The notes beneath the pieces are model-generated. The model was not told where the DNA came from. It searched no databases and saw only the letters and a program-made list of their open reading frames with translations. From Desulfofustis glycolicus DSM 9705 (GTDB lineage Bacteria; Desulfobacterota; Desulfobulbia; Desulfobulbales; Desulfocapsaceae), in contig NZ_FQXS01000019.1 in the NCBI RefSeq assembly GCF_900130015.1, positions 42,345 to 106,344 of the forward strand: 64,000 bases of DNA. The letters are read 5' to 3'. This document shows, one piece after another, positions 25,283 to 34,135 of this stretch (within the stretch, counting starts at the first letter, position 1; every line of letters starts with the position of its first letter). The position numbers and the translations under genes were made by a program.

Positions 25283-27934
25283 ATGAAAGCGGACGACATT
25301 CAGGTCTACCTAGAACAGTCCTTGCTGTTTCGCAATCTCGACGCCGAGCAGTTGGCCGCGATTGCCTCGCAGGCAACGGTCAAGCACGTAGCCGAGGGAG
25401 AGGTCGTTCATCGCGCCGGAGATGAGGCCGATACCTTCTATGTGGTTGGCGTCGGGGAGATGGAACTGCTCATCGAAGGTGAAGACGGGGTCAAGACTAT
25501 CGTCGGCCGGGTCGGCGCCGGCGGTCACTTCGGGGAGACCTCGCTGCTCACCAATAAACCGCAGGCGTTGACCATCCGTTCCCTCTGCGAATCGGTACTG
25601 ATCTGTTTCAAGGCTCCGTTTTTCAAAAAATTGCTGCGCAAGCACCGGATCGTTCAGGAACGCATCGAGGCGGCCCTGGCCGAGCGGCTGCGGATCGCTT
25701 TTCAGAATCAAGCGGCCGGCGCGCTGGCCTGCGACATCTCAACCCGGGAAGAGATTCGCGTCGCCGACATGATGCCCATCGTCGGTATGGGCCAGGACAA
25801 TGGCGCGGCAAACGGCAGCGATCAGGAGCGGGTAATGCGCTCGCAATGTGCGCGGGAAATCCAGGCCGCCATCAAGACATTTGCCAAGATCGACGAGCCG
25901 ATCCTGCTGACCGGTGAGTCCGGCACTGGGCGGCGGATGATGGCCAAGCACATTCACCTGCAAGGCAAGCAGGCCCAGGGACCGTATATCGAAATCGATG
26001 TCCGGGATTACAACGGCGACGAACTGGCCGAGAAGCTTTTCGGCGTGAAGAACGATCCGTTTCCGTTCAGCCGGGTTCGGCAGACCGGTCTGCTCGAGCA
26101 GTTCTGTCTGGGGACCATCGTGCTGCGCCATCTGGAGAGGATTCCGCCTTCGGTCCAGGAGCGGCTGGCCGAGGCGATCAAAACCATGACCTTTTCACGG
26201 ATCGGTGAGGACCGGCAGATCGCGCTGCAGGCCCGGCTCATTTTTACCAGCGATCTGTCACCGGAAAAGCTGAAGGAAAACGAATCGATCAGCAAAACGC
26301 TGGATGACATTTTGGCGCCGCACAGTTTCCATGTCGCGCCGCTGCGTTTCCACAAACGCGATCTACCCGCGTTTATCGATTATTTCGTGCATCGCTTCAG
26401 CCGGGAGTACGGCAAGGATATCTCCCAGGTCTCGCCGGAGACGCTCGGCATCCTGATGAATTACGACTGGCCCGGTAATCTCACCGAGCTCTCTGCGGTG
26501 ATCCAGCGCGCGGTGATGCTGGCCAGGGACGATGAACTGCACAGCGATCACATCCTGCTCGGGCTGCCGAAGAGTGAAGGGAAATGGGAATTCAACCTGC
26601 TGCGCATCGGCTGGGTCCGCTCGCTGTTCGAGAGCAGACTTTATCCGGCCCTACCGCGGGCCGTGGTCGGTATTGTGTTGCTCATCGCGGTGGCGACGCT
26701 GTTTTTCGGTCCGACCGATCCCGAAAAAAATATCGGTATCACTCTGAGCTGGGTCATCGGTTGGCCGCTGTTGTTTTTCTCGTTTTTCTTCCTGGCCCGC
26801 ACCTGGTGCTCGGTCTGCACGCTGGCCATGCCGGGTACGCTCTTGCAATACGCGATCAAACCGAAGCGTCCGACGCCGCAGTTTATCAAGAACTACTCGG
26901 GCTGGCTGATGTCGGCCTTGTGCATCCTGGTATTCTGGGTGGAGATCGTCTTCAACGCCTACGAACGGCCGATCCTTTCCGGCTGGATTATCCTTGGCAT
27001 CACCATTGGCTCGATCTTCTTCAGTATTTTTTACAAGCGGCGAACCTGGTGCCGGTATCTCTGCCCGCTCGGGGCGATCAATGCCATCTTCGCCATGCCG
27101 TCCATTCTCGAGCTCCGTTCCAACCGGCATCTCTGTCTCAACCGTTGCACCGATCACGCGTGTTATACCGGACTGGAAGATCAGGAAGGGTGCCCGATGT
27201 TTCGCCACCCGTTCATGGTCGACAACAATCGGGACTGCATCGTCTGCGGCCAGTGTATCAAGCAGTGTAAGAAACACTCCATCCACCTCAACGTTCGTAT
27301 GGCGCCCCAGGAGTTATGGGACATCGAGGCGCCGCGGCAGGCCGATAGTTTCCTGATCGTGGCGCTCGGCGCAATCTTCTTCCCGTTTGCGCTGCACCAG
27401 GATCTTTATCAATGGATATATTGGCTGCAACAGACCTATCCGCACGGGTTCGGCCGGTTGCCGTTCGCACTGATCGGCTCGCTGATCTTCTTCGGGCTAA
27501 TTTTTCTCTTCCAGCTTGGCTACTACTTGATGGTACAGGTCCAGGCTAAGCTCACCCGGGTTGATCGCACCATGCTGCTACCGCTGCTCGGCTACGGCTT
27601 TATTCCGATCATCCTCGGCGTCTATCTTGCGGTTCACTTTGAAATTTTCGTCAGTCAATCCTGGCGGCTGGTTGCCAATATACGGGAAATCCTGGCGATG
27701 GCACCGATCGAGGCGGGCGCGCGACTGATCTCGCCGGATGCCTCGGCCTTGTTGCAGGTCTTCACCGTGGCCGGCGGCTTTTTCGCCTCACTCTATGCGA
27801 CCCATCGTATTATCGACCGTCTCAAGGGGGGCGGGGTCACCACCCGGGATTTGATCCTGCCTTATAGCTTCCTGGCCGGTTTTACGATCCTTTTCATCTT
27901 CTTTATGAAAACTTCGGAGATCATCCTCTTCTAG
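25283..27934 (+). CDS. Fusion of cyclic-nucleotide-binding, degenerate NtrC-type AAA+ and membrane polyferredoxin domains
   Basis: 883 residues. Residues 1-130 form a cNMP/CRP-type sensor (GEVVHRAGDEADTFYVVGVG, GGHFGETSLLTNKP). About 185-430 follows an NtrC-family AAA+ domain: Walker A reads TGESGTGRRM (Lys changed to Arg), the sigma-54 contact GAFTGA is replaced (FGVKNDPFPFSRVRQTG), and Walker B lacks its acidic pair (GTIVLRHLERI), yet the sensor/lid part YDWPGNLTELSAVIQRAV remains. From about 455 come several membrane helices with CxxC motifs (WCSVC, WCRYLCPLGAI) and a ferredoxin motif CIVCGQCIKQC (652-662), like NapH/NosR/CcoG proteins. No DNA-binding helix-turn-helix. Probably an ATPase-dead, membrane-bound redox or ligand sensor. 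Confidence 0.9.
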   Translation: MKADDIQVYLEQSLLFRNLDAEQLAAIASQATVKHVAEGEVVHRAGDEADTFYVVGVGEMELLIEGEDGVKTIVGRVGAGGHFGETSLLTNKPQALTIRSLCESVLICFKAPFFKKLLRKHRIVQERIEAALAERLRIAFQNQAAGALACDISTREEIRVADMMPIVGMGQDNGAANGSDQERVMRSQCAREIQAAIKTFAKIDEPILLTGESGTGRRMMAKHIHLQGKQAQGPYIEIDVRDYNGDELAEKLFGVKNDPFPFSRVRQTGLLEQFCLGTIVLRHLERIPPSVQERLAEAIKTMTFSRIGEDRQIALQARLIFTSDLSPEKLKENESISKTLDDILAPHSFHVAPLRFHKRDLPAFIDYFVHRFSREYGKDISQVSPETLGILMNYDWPGNLTELSAVIQRAVMLARDDELHSDHILLGLPKSEGKWEFNLLRIGWVRSLFESRLYPALPRAVVGIVLLIAVATLFFGPTDPEKNIGITLSWVIGWPLLFFSFFFLARTWCSVCTLAMPGTLLQYAIKPKRPTPQFIKNYSGWLMSALCILVFWVEIVFNAYERPILSGWIILGITIGSIFFSIFYKRRTWCRYLCPLGAINAIFAMPSILELRSNRHLCLNRCTDHACYTGLEDQEGCPMFRHPFMVDNNRDCIVCGQCIKQCKKHSIHLNVRMAPQELWDIEAPRQADSFLIVALGAIFFPFALHQDLYQWIYWLQQTYPHGFGRLPFALIGSLIFFGLIFLFQLGYYLMVQVQAKLTRVDRTMLLPLLGYGFIPIILGVYLAVHFEIFVSQSWRLVANIREILAMAPIEAGARLISPDASALLQVFTVAGGFFASLYATHRIIDRLKGGGVTTRDLILPYSFLAGFTILFIFFMKTSEIILF

Positions 27935-29238
27935 TTCTTACTGTCGGAGGCCGTAGCACTCAACGACGGGATTCGCCGCGGCTGGCCGGCTGGTGAATGC
28001 TTCCTTACGTGCGGCTGTTGTTGCCCGCTTGCATAAGCTTGATGCTGCAGCCCGCAGGGTCGGCGGAGAGTAACCTTCGGCAACGTCGGCCGGGTCGGGG
28101 GGGAATTTTTCGCAACCGTGCCGGAGCGCAAGGCGTCTGTAACCTGCAGCTTGCACGCTGATGGTGAGGAAGAATAAAAGAAAAGATCGGGTAGAACCTG
28201 ACCCAGTACAAAGGTTCTACCCGATTCGGGGGGGCTGTTTATTGGATAAACAGCTTTTCAAGAGGGGTACTTTTGTACAAGCAAATATCATTCCATTTTA
28301 AAAAATATTTTCTCCCTTTCTGCCGCCTGCGTCACCGGCTTGCGGGCGTTGCTTGGCGGAGCCATTCTGGATTGCAGCAGGTTGCTGCATATATGGTTAA
28401 ATATGTGTAATTTTCGAGTTCGCTGAGGTCTGCGGCCGACCGCCTGGTGGCAGGCCGCAGGCAAATCATTGGAGGTATTTTTGTGGTTAAACCAACAAAT
28501 GGTATGTCCACAGTTAGCACGGATTGATTACTAAAACGAAACTGAATTACCAGTCTCCGGTATGACGAATTACTACATGGAAATAGAGAGATGGCAGGAC
28601 GCGATAATTTCTTTCGACGGTCGCACTTGATTTTCCTTGCAAAATTTGTGAAAGTTAATAGAAGATAAATTGATGCTCCCGTTGCAGATTGGCCGATTGT
28701 CGTATTCTTTGCCAGGCATTATTTTGCGTCCCCAAGCCGTGTCCGGCTCAGAAAAAACAGTTGTCATGACAGATTCTCAGCAGCGGTAAACGATATGCAC
28801 CGCTATTCCAGACGGCGTGTATATTCGAAATTTTGCTCGACAAGACTCGTGGCGAACCCCATCGACTCTTTTCTTCATAGACACTCGTCTCATTGTTCCC
28901 CGCATCATCACACCAACGACCTGCCTATTCCGGAACTTGGTCTATTTTTATACGGTAGTTTGTCTCTTTTTTTCAATAAATTTCCCGATTGTGATCTTGG
29001 TAATACCAGTTTCTGCCGACCGTCCGACCGGCGGCCGGCCACGAATCGGGCAGTAACGCTGCGACAGTGTCGCGGGAGGTAATTGCGCAACGTGGTAACC
29101 AGGTTTTACGGCAACGCGGCTCCTCTGCTGTGATGTCGTAAAAGGAGCGGGCGGCGGAATCTTGCCGGAGTATCGGACGTGATTTTTGCTGCTGATCAGT
29201 TTTACAAACTATCAAAGCTCAGTGAGGAGGTACCGTTG
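27935..29238. other. Long gene-free region before the TRAP operon
   Basis: 1.3 kb with no supported coding sequence on either strand; base composition becomes AT-rich around 28230-28330 and 28500-28700. Contains a perfect 13-bp hairpin ATCGGGTAGAACC / GGTTCTACCCGAT (28186-28225) downstream of the fusion gene. Small frames here lack ribosome sites. Likely holds the operon promoter and regulatory sites; no sigma-54 -24/-12 site with correct spacing was found near the dctP start. Confidence 0.5.
28186..28225. terminator. Perfect 13-bp hairpin downstream of the fusion gene
   Basis: ATCGGGTAGAACC and GGTTCTACCCGAT flank a 14-base loop. No T-run follows, so it may be a stabiliser or protein-binding palindrome rather than a classical terminator. 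Confidence 0.45.
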
Positions 29239-30399
29239 ATGAAGAAAGAAGAGATGAACACCAGTGTAACCAAGCAGGACGACGTGAAGACCGGCCGCCG
29301 TAAATTCTTGAAAACCGCTGCCGCTGCCGCTGGTGCGGCAACAGTCGCTACCATGGGTTTCCCGATGGTTTCCCGCGCTGAAACAGTGGTTTTGAAGATG
29401 CAGGGTGCCTGGGGTGCCAAGGATATCTTCAACGACTTCGCGACGGACTATGTCAAGCGGGTCAACGAGATGGCCGGCGGACGGCTGAAGATCGAGTATT
29501 TGATCGCCGGCGCAGTCGTCAAGGCATTCCAGGTCCAGGATGCCGTTCATAAGGGCGTCTTGGATGCTGCACATGAGGTTGCCGTTTACTGGTACGGCAA
29601 GAGCAAGGTCGCTTCCCTGTTCGGCACCGGCCCGGTTTTCGGCCAGAACGCCCATCAGGGACTGGCCTGGATGCACCATGGCGGCGGCAACGAGTTGTAT
29701 CACGAGCTGATGGAGGCGCTCGGCCTGAATATCGTAAGTTTCTTTGCGATGCCGATGCCTGCTCAGCCACTCGGCTGGTTCAAGAAAGAAGTTAAATCGG
29801 CCGATGATCTGGTCGGCCTGAAGTACCGGACCGTCGGTCTGGCCGCGGACCTCTTCCAGTCGATGGGCGTCAAGGTCACCCAGCTGCCGGGCGGCGAGAT
29901 CGTACCGGCCCTGGAGCGTGGCGTTATCGAGGCGTTCGAGTTCAACAACCCGACCTCGGATAGGAGCTTCGGCGCTCAGGATGTGGCAAAGATCTACATG
30001 CTCAGTAGCTATCATCAGGCTGCCGAGTTCTTCGAAATCATGTTCAACAAGGATAAGTTCAACGCGCTGCCGGATGAGCACAAGGCGATCATCAAGTATG
30101 GTGCCGAGGCCGCTTCCTCAGCCAACTTCTGGCGTGGCCAGGATCAGTATTCCAAGGATCTGCTGTGGCTCAGGGACGAGGCCGGAGTCAAGGTGGTCCG
30201 TACCCCGGAATCGATTCTGAAGAAACAGCTCGATGCCTGGGATGCTCTGCTGCCCGATCTCGAGAAAGATCCGTTCTTTGCCAAAGTCGTCAAATCTCAG
30301 AAAGAATTCGCCCACCGGGTAGCCTACTACGAGCTGCTCAATACGGCGGACTACAAACTCGCCTACGACCATCATTTTCCGGGAGAACTCGGTTATTGA
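29239..30399 (+). CDS. TRAP transporter substrate-binding protein (DctP/TakP-like), Tat-exported
   Basis: 386 residues from the ATG after GAGGAGGTACCGTTG. A twin-arginine leader (GRRKFLKTAAAAAG, Arg20-Arg21) sends the folded protein to the periplasm. Mature-domain features include GGGNELYHELMEALGLN, the conserved binding arginine in LKYRTVGLAADLFQSMG, LPGGEIVPALERGVIEAFEFNNP and YHQAAEFFEIMFNKD. The resemblance to TakP and the lactate-binding TRAP proteins suggests 2-oxo or 2-hydroxy acids as ligands; a 2-hydroxyacid dehydrogenase gene in the same operon agrees. Confidence 0.94.
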   Translation: MKKEEMNTSVTKQDDVKTGRRKFLKTAAAAAGAATVATMGFPMVSRAETVVLKMQGAWGAKDIFNDFATDYVKRVNEMAGGRLKIEYLIAGAVVKAFQVQDAVHKGVLDAAHEVAVYWYGKSKVASLFGTGPVFGQNAHQGLAWMHHGGGNELYHELMEALGLNIVSFFAMPMPAQPLGWFKKEVKSADDLVGLKYRTVGLAADLFQSMGVKVTQLPGGEIVPALERGVIEAFEFNNPTSDRSFGAQDVAKIYMLSSYHQAAEFFEIMFNKDKFNALPDEHKAIIKYGAEAASSANFWRGQDQYSKDLLWLRDEAGVKVVRTPESILKKQLDAWDALLPDLEKDPFFAKVVKSQKEFAHRVAYYELLNTADYKLAYDHHFPGELGY

Positions 30400-30428
30400 T
30401 GATGTAACGGCTTGTTGTTTCTTTTCCA

Positions 30429-30455
30429 GCGGACGCCGCCAGGTGCGGCGTCCGC
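30429..30455 (+). promoter_or_regulatory. Intercistronic hairpin between dctP and dctQ
   Basis: GCGGACGCCGC-CAGGT-GCGGCGTCCGC, an 11-bp perfect stem without a T-run. Such hairpins after binding-protein genes commonly reduce read-through or protect the upstream mRNA so that the binding protein is made in excess of the permease. Confidence 0.65.
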
Positions 30456-30494
30456 CTCTTCAAACGTCGCCGATTTTCAGCCGAGGATGCGAGT

Positions 30495-31139
30495 ATGAAT
30501 CATTTCCTGAATTTTATCGACCGCTTGAGTGCATGGGTGGGCAAATCGTTTGCCTGGTGCATCCTGATTTTGACCTTTGCGACAAGCTATGAAGTTTTTG
30601 TCCGCTATGCGCTGAGAAACCCAACCGACTGGGCGTTTGATGTCAGCTATATCATGTACGGAACACTGTTCATGATGGCCGGCGGCTATGCCCTGTCGCG
30701 CAATGCTCATGTCCGCGGCGATTTTGTCTATCGACTCTGGCCGCCACGAATCCAGGCCGGAATTGAGCTGGTGCTCTACTTTATTTTCTTCTACCCCGGC
30801 ATACTCGCCCTGATCTATGCCGGTACTGGCTATGCGATTGAGTCTTGGGGCTATATGCCGTACGGGTTTACCGGACCAAAGGGGGAAATCAGCGTCAACA
30901 GTCCTGCCGGTGTACCGATTGCGCCGCTCAAGACCATTTTGCCGATCGCTTCGGCAATCCTGCTGTTGCAGGGCATTGCCGAGACTATTCGCTGCGTGCT
31001 CTGTCTGAAAAACGGCAGCTGGCCGGCGCGTATGCACGATGTCGAGGAGATGGAGAAGGTGTTGATCGAACAGCACAAGCGCGAGGCCGCCAAGGCCGAG
31101 CGTGAGCTGGCCGCCAAGCGAGAGGAGGGCGCACAATGA
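30495..31139 (+). CDS. TRAP transporter small permease (DctQ type)
   Basis: 214 residues with four predicted membrane helices (about 15-37, 52-72, 92-115 and 140-162) and the conserved FVRYALRNPTDWAFDVSYIMYGTLFM region. The C-terminal tail is an unusual charged helix (EKVLIEQHKREAAKAERELAAKREEGA), probably a coiled coil facing the cytoplasm. Overlaps dctM by 4 bases (ATGA). Confidence 0.94.
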   Translation: MNHFLNFIDRLSAWVGKSFAWCILILTFATSYEVFVRYALRNPTDWAFDVSYIMYGTLFMMAGGYALSRNAHVRGDFVYRLWPPRIQAGIELVLYFIFFYPGILALIYAGTGYAIESWGYMPYGFTGPKGEISVNSPAGVPIAPLKTILPIASAILLLQGIAETIRCVLCLKNGSWPARMHDVEEMEKVLIEQHKREAAKAERELAAKREEGAQ

Positions 31140-32494
31140 CAGATCCCCAGGTAGCCATGTTGATGATGGGGTCGTTCGTGGCCTCGATCCTGCTCGGATT
31201 TCCGATCTGCTTCACGCTGGTCGCGATGGGCGTCGGGTTCGGTTACTACGCTTACGCGACACCGACCTGGATGGACCATCCGCTGCAAAACACCATTTTT
31301 GACCTGCTCGTCAACCAAACCTATTCGGTTATGACCAACGATGTGCTGGTTGCCGTGCCGCTCTTCCTGTTTATGGGCTATATCGTTGAGCGGGCCAATA
31401 TCGTCGAGCGCCTTTTTTTCAGCCTCAATATCGCCGCCCGGTTTATCCCCGGGGCGATGGCTGTTGCCGCGCTGATCACCTGTGCGATCTTCGCCACTGC
31501 CGTCGGTATCGTCGGCGCCGTGGTCACGCTGATGGGCTTGCTCGCCTTTCCGGCCCTGCTCAAAGCCGGCTACGATGAGAAGCTCTCGGCCGGTGTGGTC
31601 TGTGCCGGCGGCTGTCTCGGCATTCTGATACCGCCCAGCATCATGCTGATCGTCTATGGCGCCATCTCCGGCGTCTCGGTCGTCAGACTCTACGCCGGCG
31701 CATTGCTGCCCGGTTTCATGCTAGCCGGTATGTATATCATTTACGTAGTCATGCGGGCGACGCTCAACCCGAAACTGGCACCCAAACCACCAAAGGAGCA
31801 GACCGATATTCCAGCCAGGGAATTGTTCATGATGCTGCTGACCTCGGTCATTCCGTTGACCCTGCTGATCCTCGCGGTGCTCGGCTCAATCCTGTTCGGC
31901 TTGGCCACCCCGACCGAAGCCGCCTCGGTAGGCGCTTTCGGCAGCATCGCGCTGGCGGCCGGCTATCGTGAGCTGACCTGGCACAGACTGCGCGACTCGG
32001 TCTACCTGACGACCCGCACCTCGGCGATGGTCTGCTGGCTGTTTGTCGGTTCCTGGACGTTTTCCTCGGTTTTTTCCTATCTCGGCGGGCATAGCGTCAT
32101 CGAGCATTTTGTCATCGGTCTCAACCTGCCGCCGGTGGCTTTTTTGATCCTAGCCCAGGTGATCATCTTCCTGCTCGGCTGGCCGCTGGAATGGAGCGAG
32201 ATCATCATCATCTTCGTGCCGATCTTCCTGCCGCTGCTCGACGCCTTCGGCATCGATCCGCTGTTCTTCGGCATCCTCGTCGCGTTCAACCTGCAGACGT
32301 CCTTTCTGACACCGCCGATGGCCATGTCCTGCTATTACCTGAAAGGCATTGCTCCACCGCATATCCAGCTTACCGCGATTTTCCGGGGGTCGATGCCGTT
32401 TCTGGCGATCGTTATCCTGGCTATGATTCTGCTGTATAATTTCCAATTTTTGACTACCTGGCTGCCGGATCTGGTCTATGGCGGTGCCCGGTAA
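31136..32494 (+). CDS. TRAP transporter large permease (DctM type)
   Basis: 452 residues, about 12 membrane helices. Family signatures include DVLVAVPLFLFMGYIVERAN, AVGIVGAVVTLMGLLAFPALL, CAGGCLGILIPPSIMLIVYGAISG and ATPTEAASVGAFG. Sodium- or proton-coupled transmembrane subunit working with DctQ and the periplasmic binding protein. Confidence 0.97.
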   Translation: MTDPQVAMLMMGSFVASILLGFPICFTLVAMGVGFGYYAYATPTWMDHPLQNTIFDLLVNQTYSVMTNDVLVAVPLFLFMGYIVERANIVERLFFSLNIAARFIPGAMAVAALITCAIFATAVGIVGAVVTLMGLLAFPALLKAGYDEKLSAGVVCAGGCLGILIPPSIMLIVYGAISGVSVVRLYAGALLPGFMLAGMYIIYVVMRATLNPKLAPKPPKEQTDIPARELFMMLLTSVIPLTLLILAVLGSILFGLATPTEAASVGAFGSIALAAGYRELTWHRLRDSVYLTTRTSAMVCWLFVGSWTFSSVFSYLGGHSVIEHFVIGLNLPPVAFLILAQVIIFLLGWPLEWSEIIIIFVPIFLPLLDAFGIDPLFFGILVAFNLQTSFLTPPMAMSCYYLKGIAPPHIQLTAIFRGSMPFLAIVILAMILLYNFQFLTTWLPDLVYGGAR

Positions 32495-32524
32495 AGTGGG
32501 TGATAGATGACGAATGGAGGCGTT

Positions 32525-33850
32525 ATGGAACCGGCGTTGATGGGGGCTGTGCAGGCGGCGCGCGAGATTCGCGAAGGACGGCTTAGTTCCGAAGAACTGG
32601 TGCGCTCCTGTCTGGCCCGGATCGACCAGCTCGAAGAGACGGTGCAGGCCTGGGCCTTCCTCGACCCGGAACTGGCCGTCAATCAGGCCGTCCAGGCCGA
32701 TCAGGCCAAGCGGACCGGTCAGCGGCTCGGTCCGCTGCACGGCGTGCCGGTCGGAATCAAGGATATTTTCGATACGATGGACATGCCGACCGAAGACGGA
32801 ACGGTCCTGCACCGGGGCCGGCAGCCGCTCTCCGATGCGACCGTAGTCAACCGGCTGCGGACGGCCGGTGCGGTGATCATGGGTAAGACGGTGACCACCG
32901 AGCTGGCGGTCTTTGCACCGGCAAAAACCCGTAACCCCCATGACCCGCAGCGAACACCGGGCGGTTCGTCGAGCGGCAGCGCCGCTGCCGTGGCCGCCGG
33001 CATGGTGCCGCTGGCGATTGGCACCCAGACTAACGGGTCGATGATCCGGCCGGCATCGTTTTGCGGCGTCTATGGCTACAAACCGACTTTTGGCCTGATT
33101 TCCCGGCACCTGGTGCTGCAGCAGTCCCGGCCGCTCGATCAGGTGGGGGTCTTTGCCCGCAGTATCGAAGATTGTGCCGTGCTAGCCGAAGCCATCATTG
33201 GCCATGACCCCAACGACCCCGATACCCGGTTGGCGGCCACGCCGCACCTGCTGCAAATCCAGTCCGAAGAACCGCCGGTGACGCCAAAACTGGCCCTGGT
33301 AAAGACCCCGGTTTGGGATCGGGCCGACGAGTCGACTCGCGCCGCTTTTGCCGAGCTGGCTGAGGCGCTCGGCGACAAAGTGGCCGAGATCGATCTGCCG
33401 GCTTCGTTCAACCATGCCCATGAGCAGCACCGTATCATCATGGAGGCCGACCTGGCCCGAAGTTTTGCCAAGGAATACGAGACCGGGCGGGAACAATTGA
33501 GCGGGGTGCTGCGGGAGATGATCGAGCGGGGGCAGCGGGAGTTGGCCGTTGCCTACAATAACGCGGTTGCCACCATTCCCGGCTACAACCAGGAGCTGGA
33601 CAAGGTGTTCGAATGGCACGACGCGATCATCACGCCGGCGACCGTCGGTGAGGCGCCGCTGGGCCTGGATTCCACCGGGAGCCCGATGTTCTGCACCATC
33701 TGGACCCTCTGCGGCATGCCGGCGATCACCCTGCCGTTGCTGGTCGGCGAGCAGGGGCTGCCGCTCGGCGTGCAACTGGTCGGGCCGCGCGGCGACGACG
33801 CAGCCCTGCTGCGCACCGCCCGCTGGCTGGTTGAGGAGTTGAACGGTTAA
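32525..33850 (+). CDS. Amidase-signature-family hydrolase
   Basis: 441 residues from the ATG after ATGGAGGCGTT; an upstream start at 32507 is open but has no ribosome site. The Ser-cisSer-Lys machinery is intact: Lys79 in GVPVGIKDIFD, the serine-rich TPGGSSSGSAAAVAAGM (about 144-160), and nucleophile Ser172 in GTQTNGSMIRPASFCGVYG. Hydrolyses an amide or ureide linkage; GatA-type features for tRNA-Gln amidotransfer are absent and no gatB/C is near. Sits in a TRAP operon, so it probably releases an organic acid from an imported amide. Confidence 0.95.
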   Translation: MEPALMGAVQAAREIREGRLSSEELVRSCLARIDQLEETVQAWAFLDPELAVNQAVQADQAKRTGQRLGPLHGVPVGIKDIFDTMDMPTEDGTVLHRGRQPLSDATVVNRLRTAGAVIMGKTVTTELAVFAPAKTRNPHDPQRTPGGSSSGSAAAVAAGMVPLAIGTQTNGSMIRPASFCGVYGYKPTFGLISRHLVLQQSRPLDQVGVFARSIEDCAVLAEAIIGHDPNDPDTRLAATPHLLQIQSEEPPVTPKLALVKTPVWDRADESTRAAFAELAEALGDKVAEIDLPASFNHAHEQHRIIMEADLARSFAKEYETGREQLSGVLREMIERGQRELAVAYNNAVATIPGYNQELDKVFEWHDAIITPATVGEAPLGLDSTGSPMFCTIWTLCGMPAITLPLLVGEQGLPLGVQLVGPRGDDAALLRTARWLVEELNG

Positions 33851-33874
33851 CGTGTACCAGGGAGAGACACGCAT

Positions 33875-34045
33875 ATGAGCAATATTATTACCGGCGGAAT
33901 CGCCGTTCTGATGGCCGTCGTTTTCTTTCTTTATTACGCGGTCAGATTGCAATCCGTTGTCCTGTGGCTGATCATCGGCGTCAACCTTGCCGCACTGCTC
34001 TACGATTTCTATAAATCGGTCACCGTGGGCGAAGATCATATCTGA
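33875..34045 (+). CDS. Tiny two-helix membrane protein in the TRAP operon
   Basis: 56 residues (MSNIITGGIAVLMAVVFFLY then ...VVLWLIIGVNLAALLYDFYK...GEDHI) with two hydrophobic segments separated by YAVRLQS. Ribosome site GGAGAGACACGCAT precedes the ATG. It lies between the amidase and 2-hydroxyacid dehydrogenase genes and was easily missed because of its size. Function unknown; possibly an accessory to the transporter. Confidence 0.7.
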   Translation: MSNIITGGIAVLMAVVFFLYYAVRLQSVVLWLIIGVNLAALLYDFYKSVTVGEDHI

Positions 34046-34135
34046 GCAATTGGTGCGAGCAGGCGATGCGGAAAAGCCCCGGCGGTTGTCTTTGACCGGT
34101 GCCGGCAGATGCCTGCCAAACAGTGAGGATAGCCT

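Noticed and set aside
29100..29238. Possible sigma-54 promoter (CGGACGTGATTTTTGCTG) before dctP
   Set aside because: The GG-to-GC spacing is one base too long and the -24 element is poor.
32525..33850. GatA of the tRNA-dependent amidotransferase
   Set aside because: No gatB/gatC nearby, and the GTQTNGSMIRPA motif and TRAP operon context fit a general amidase.
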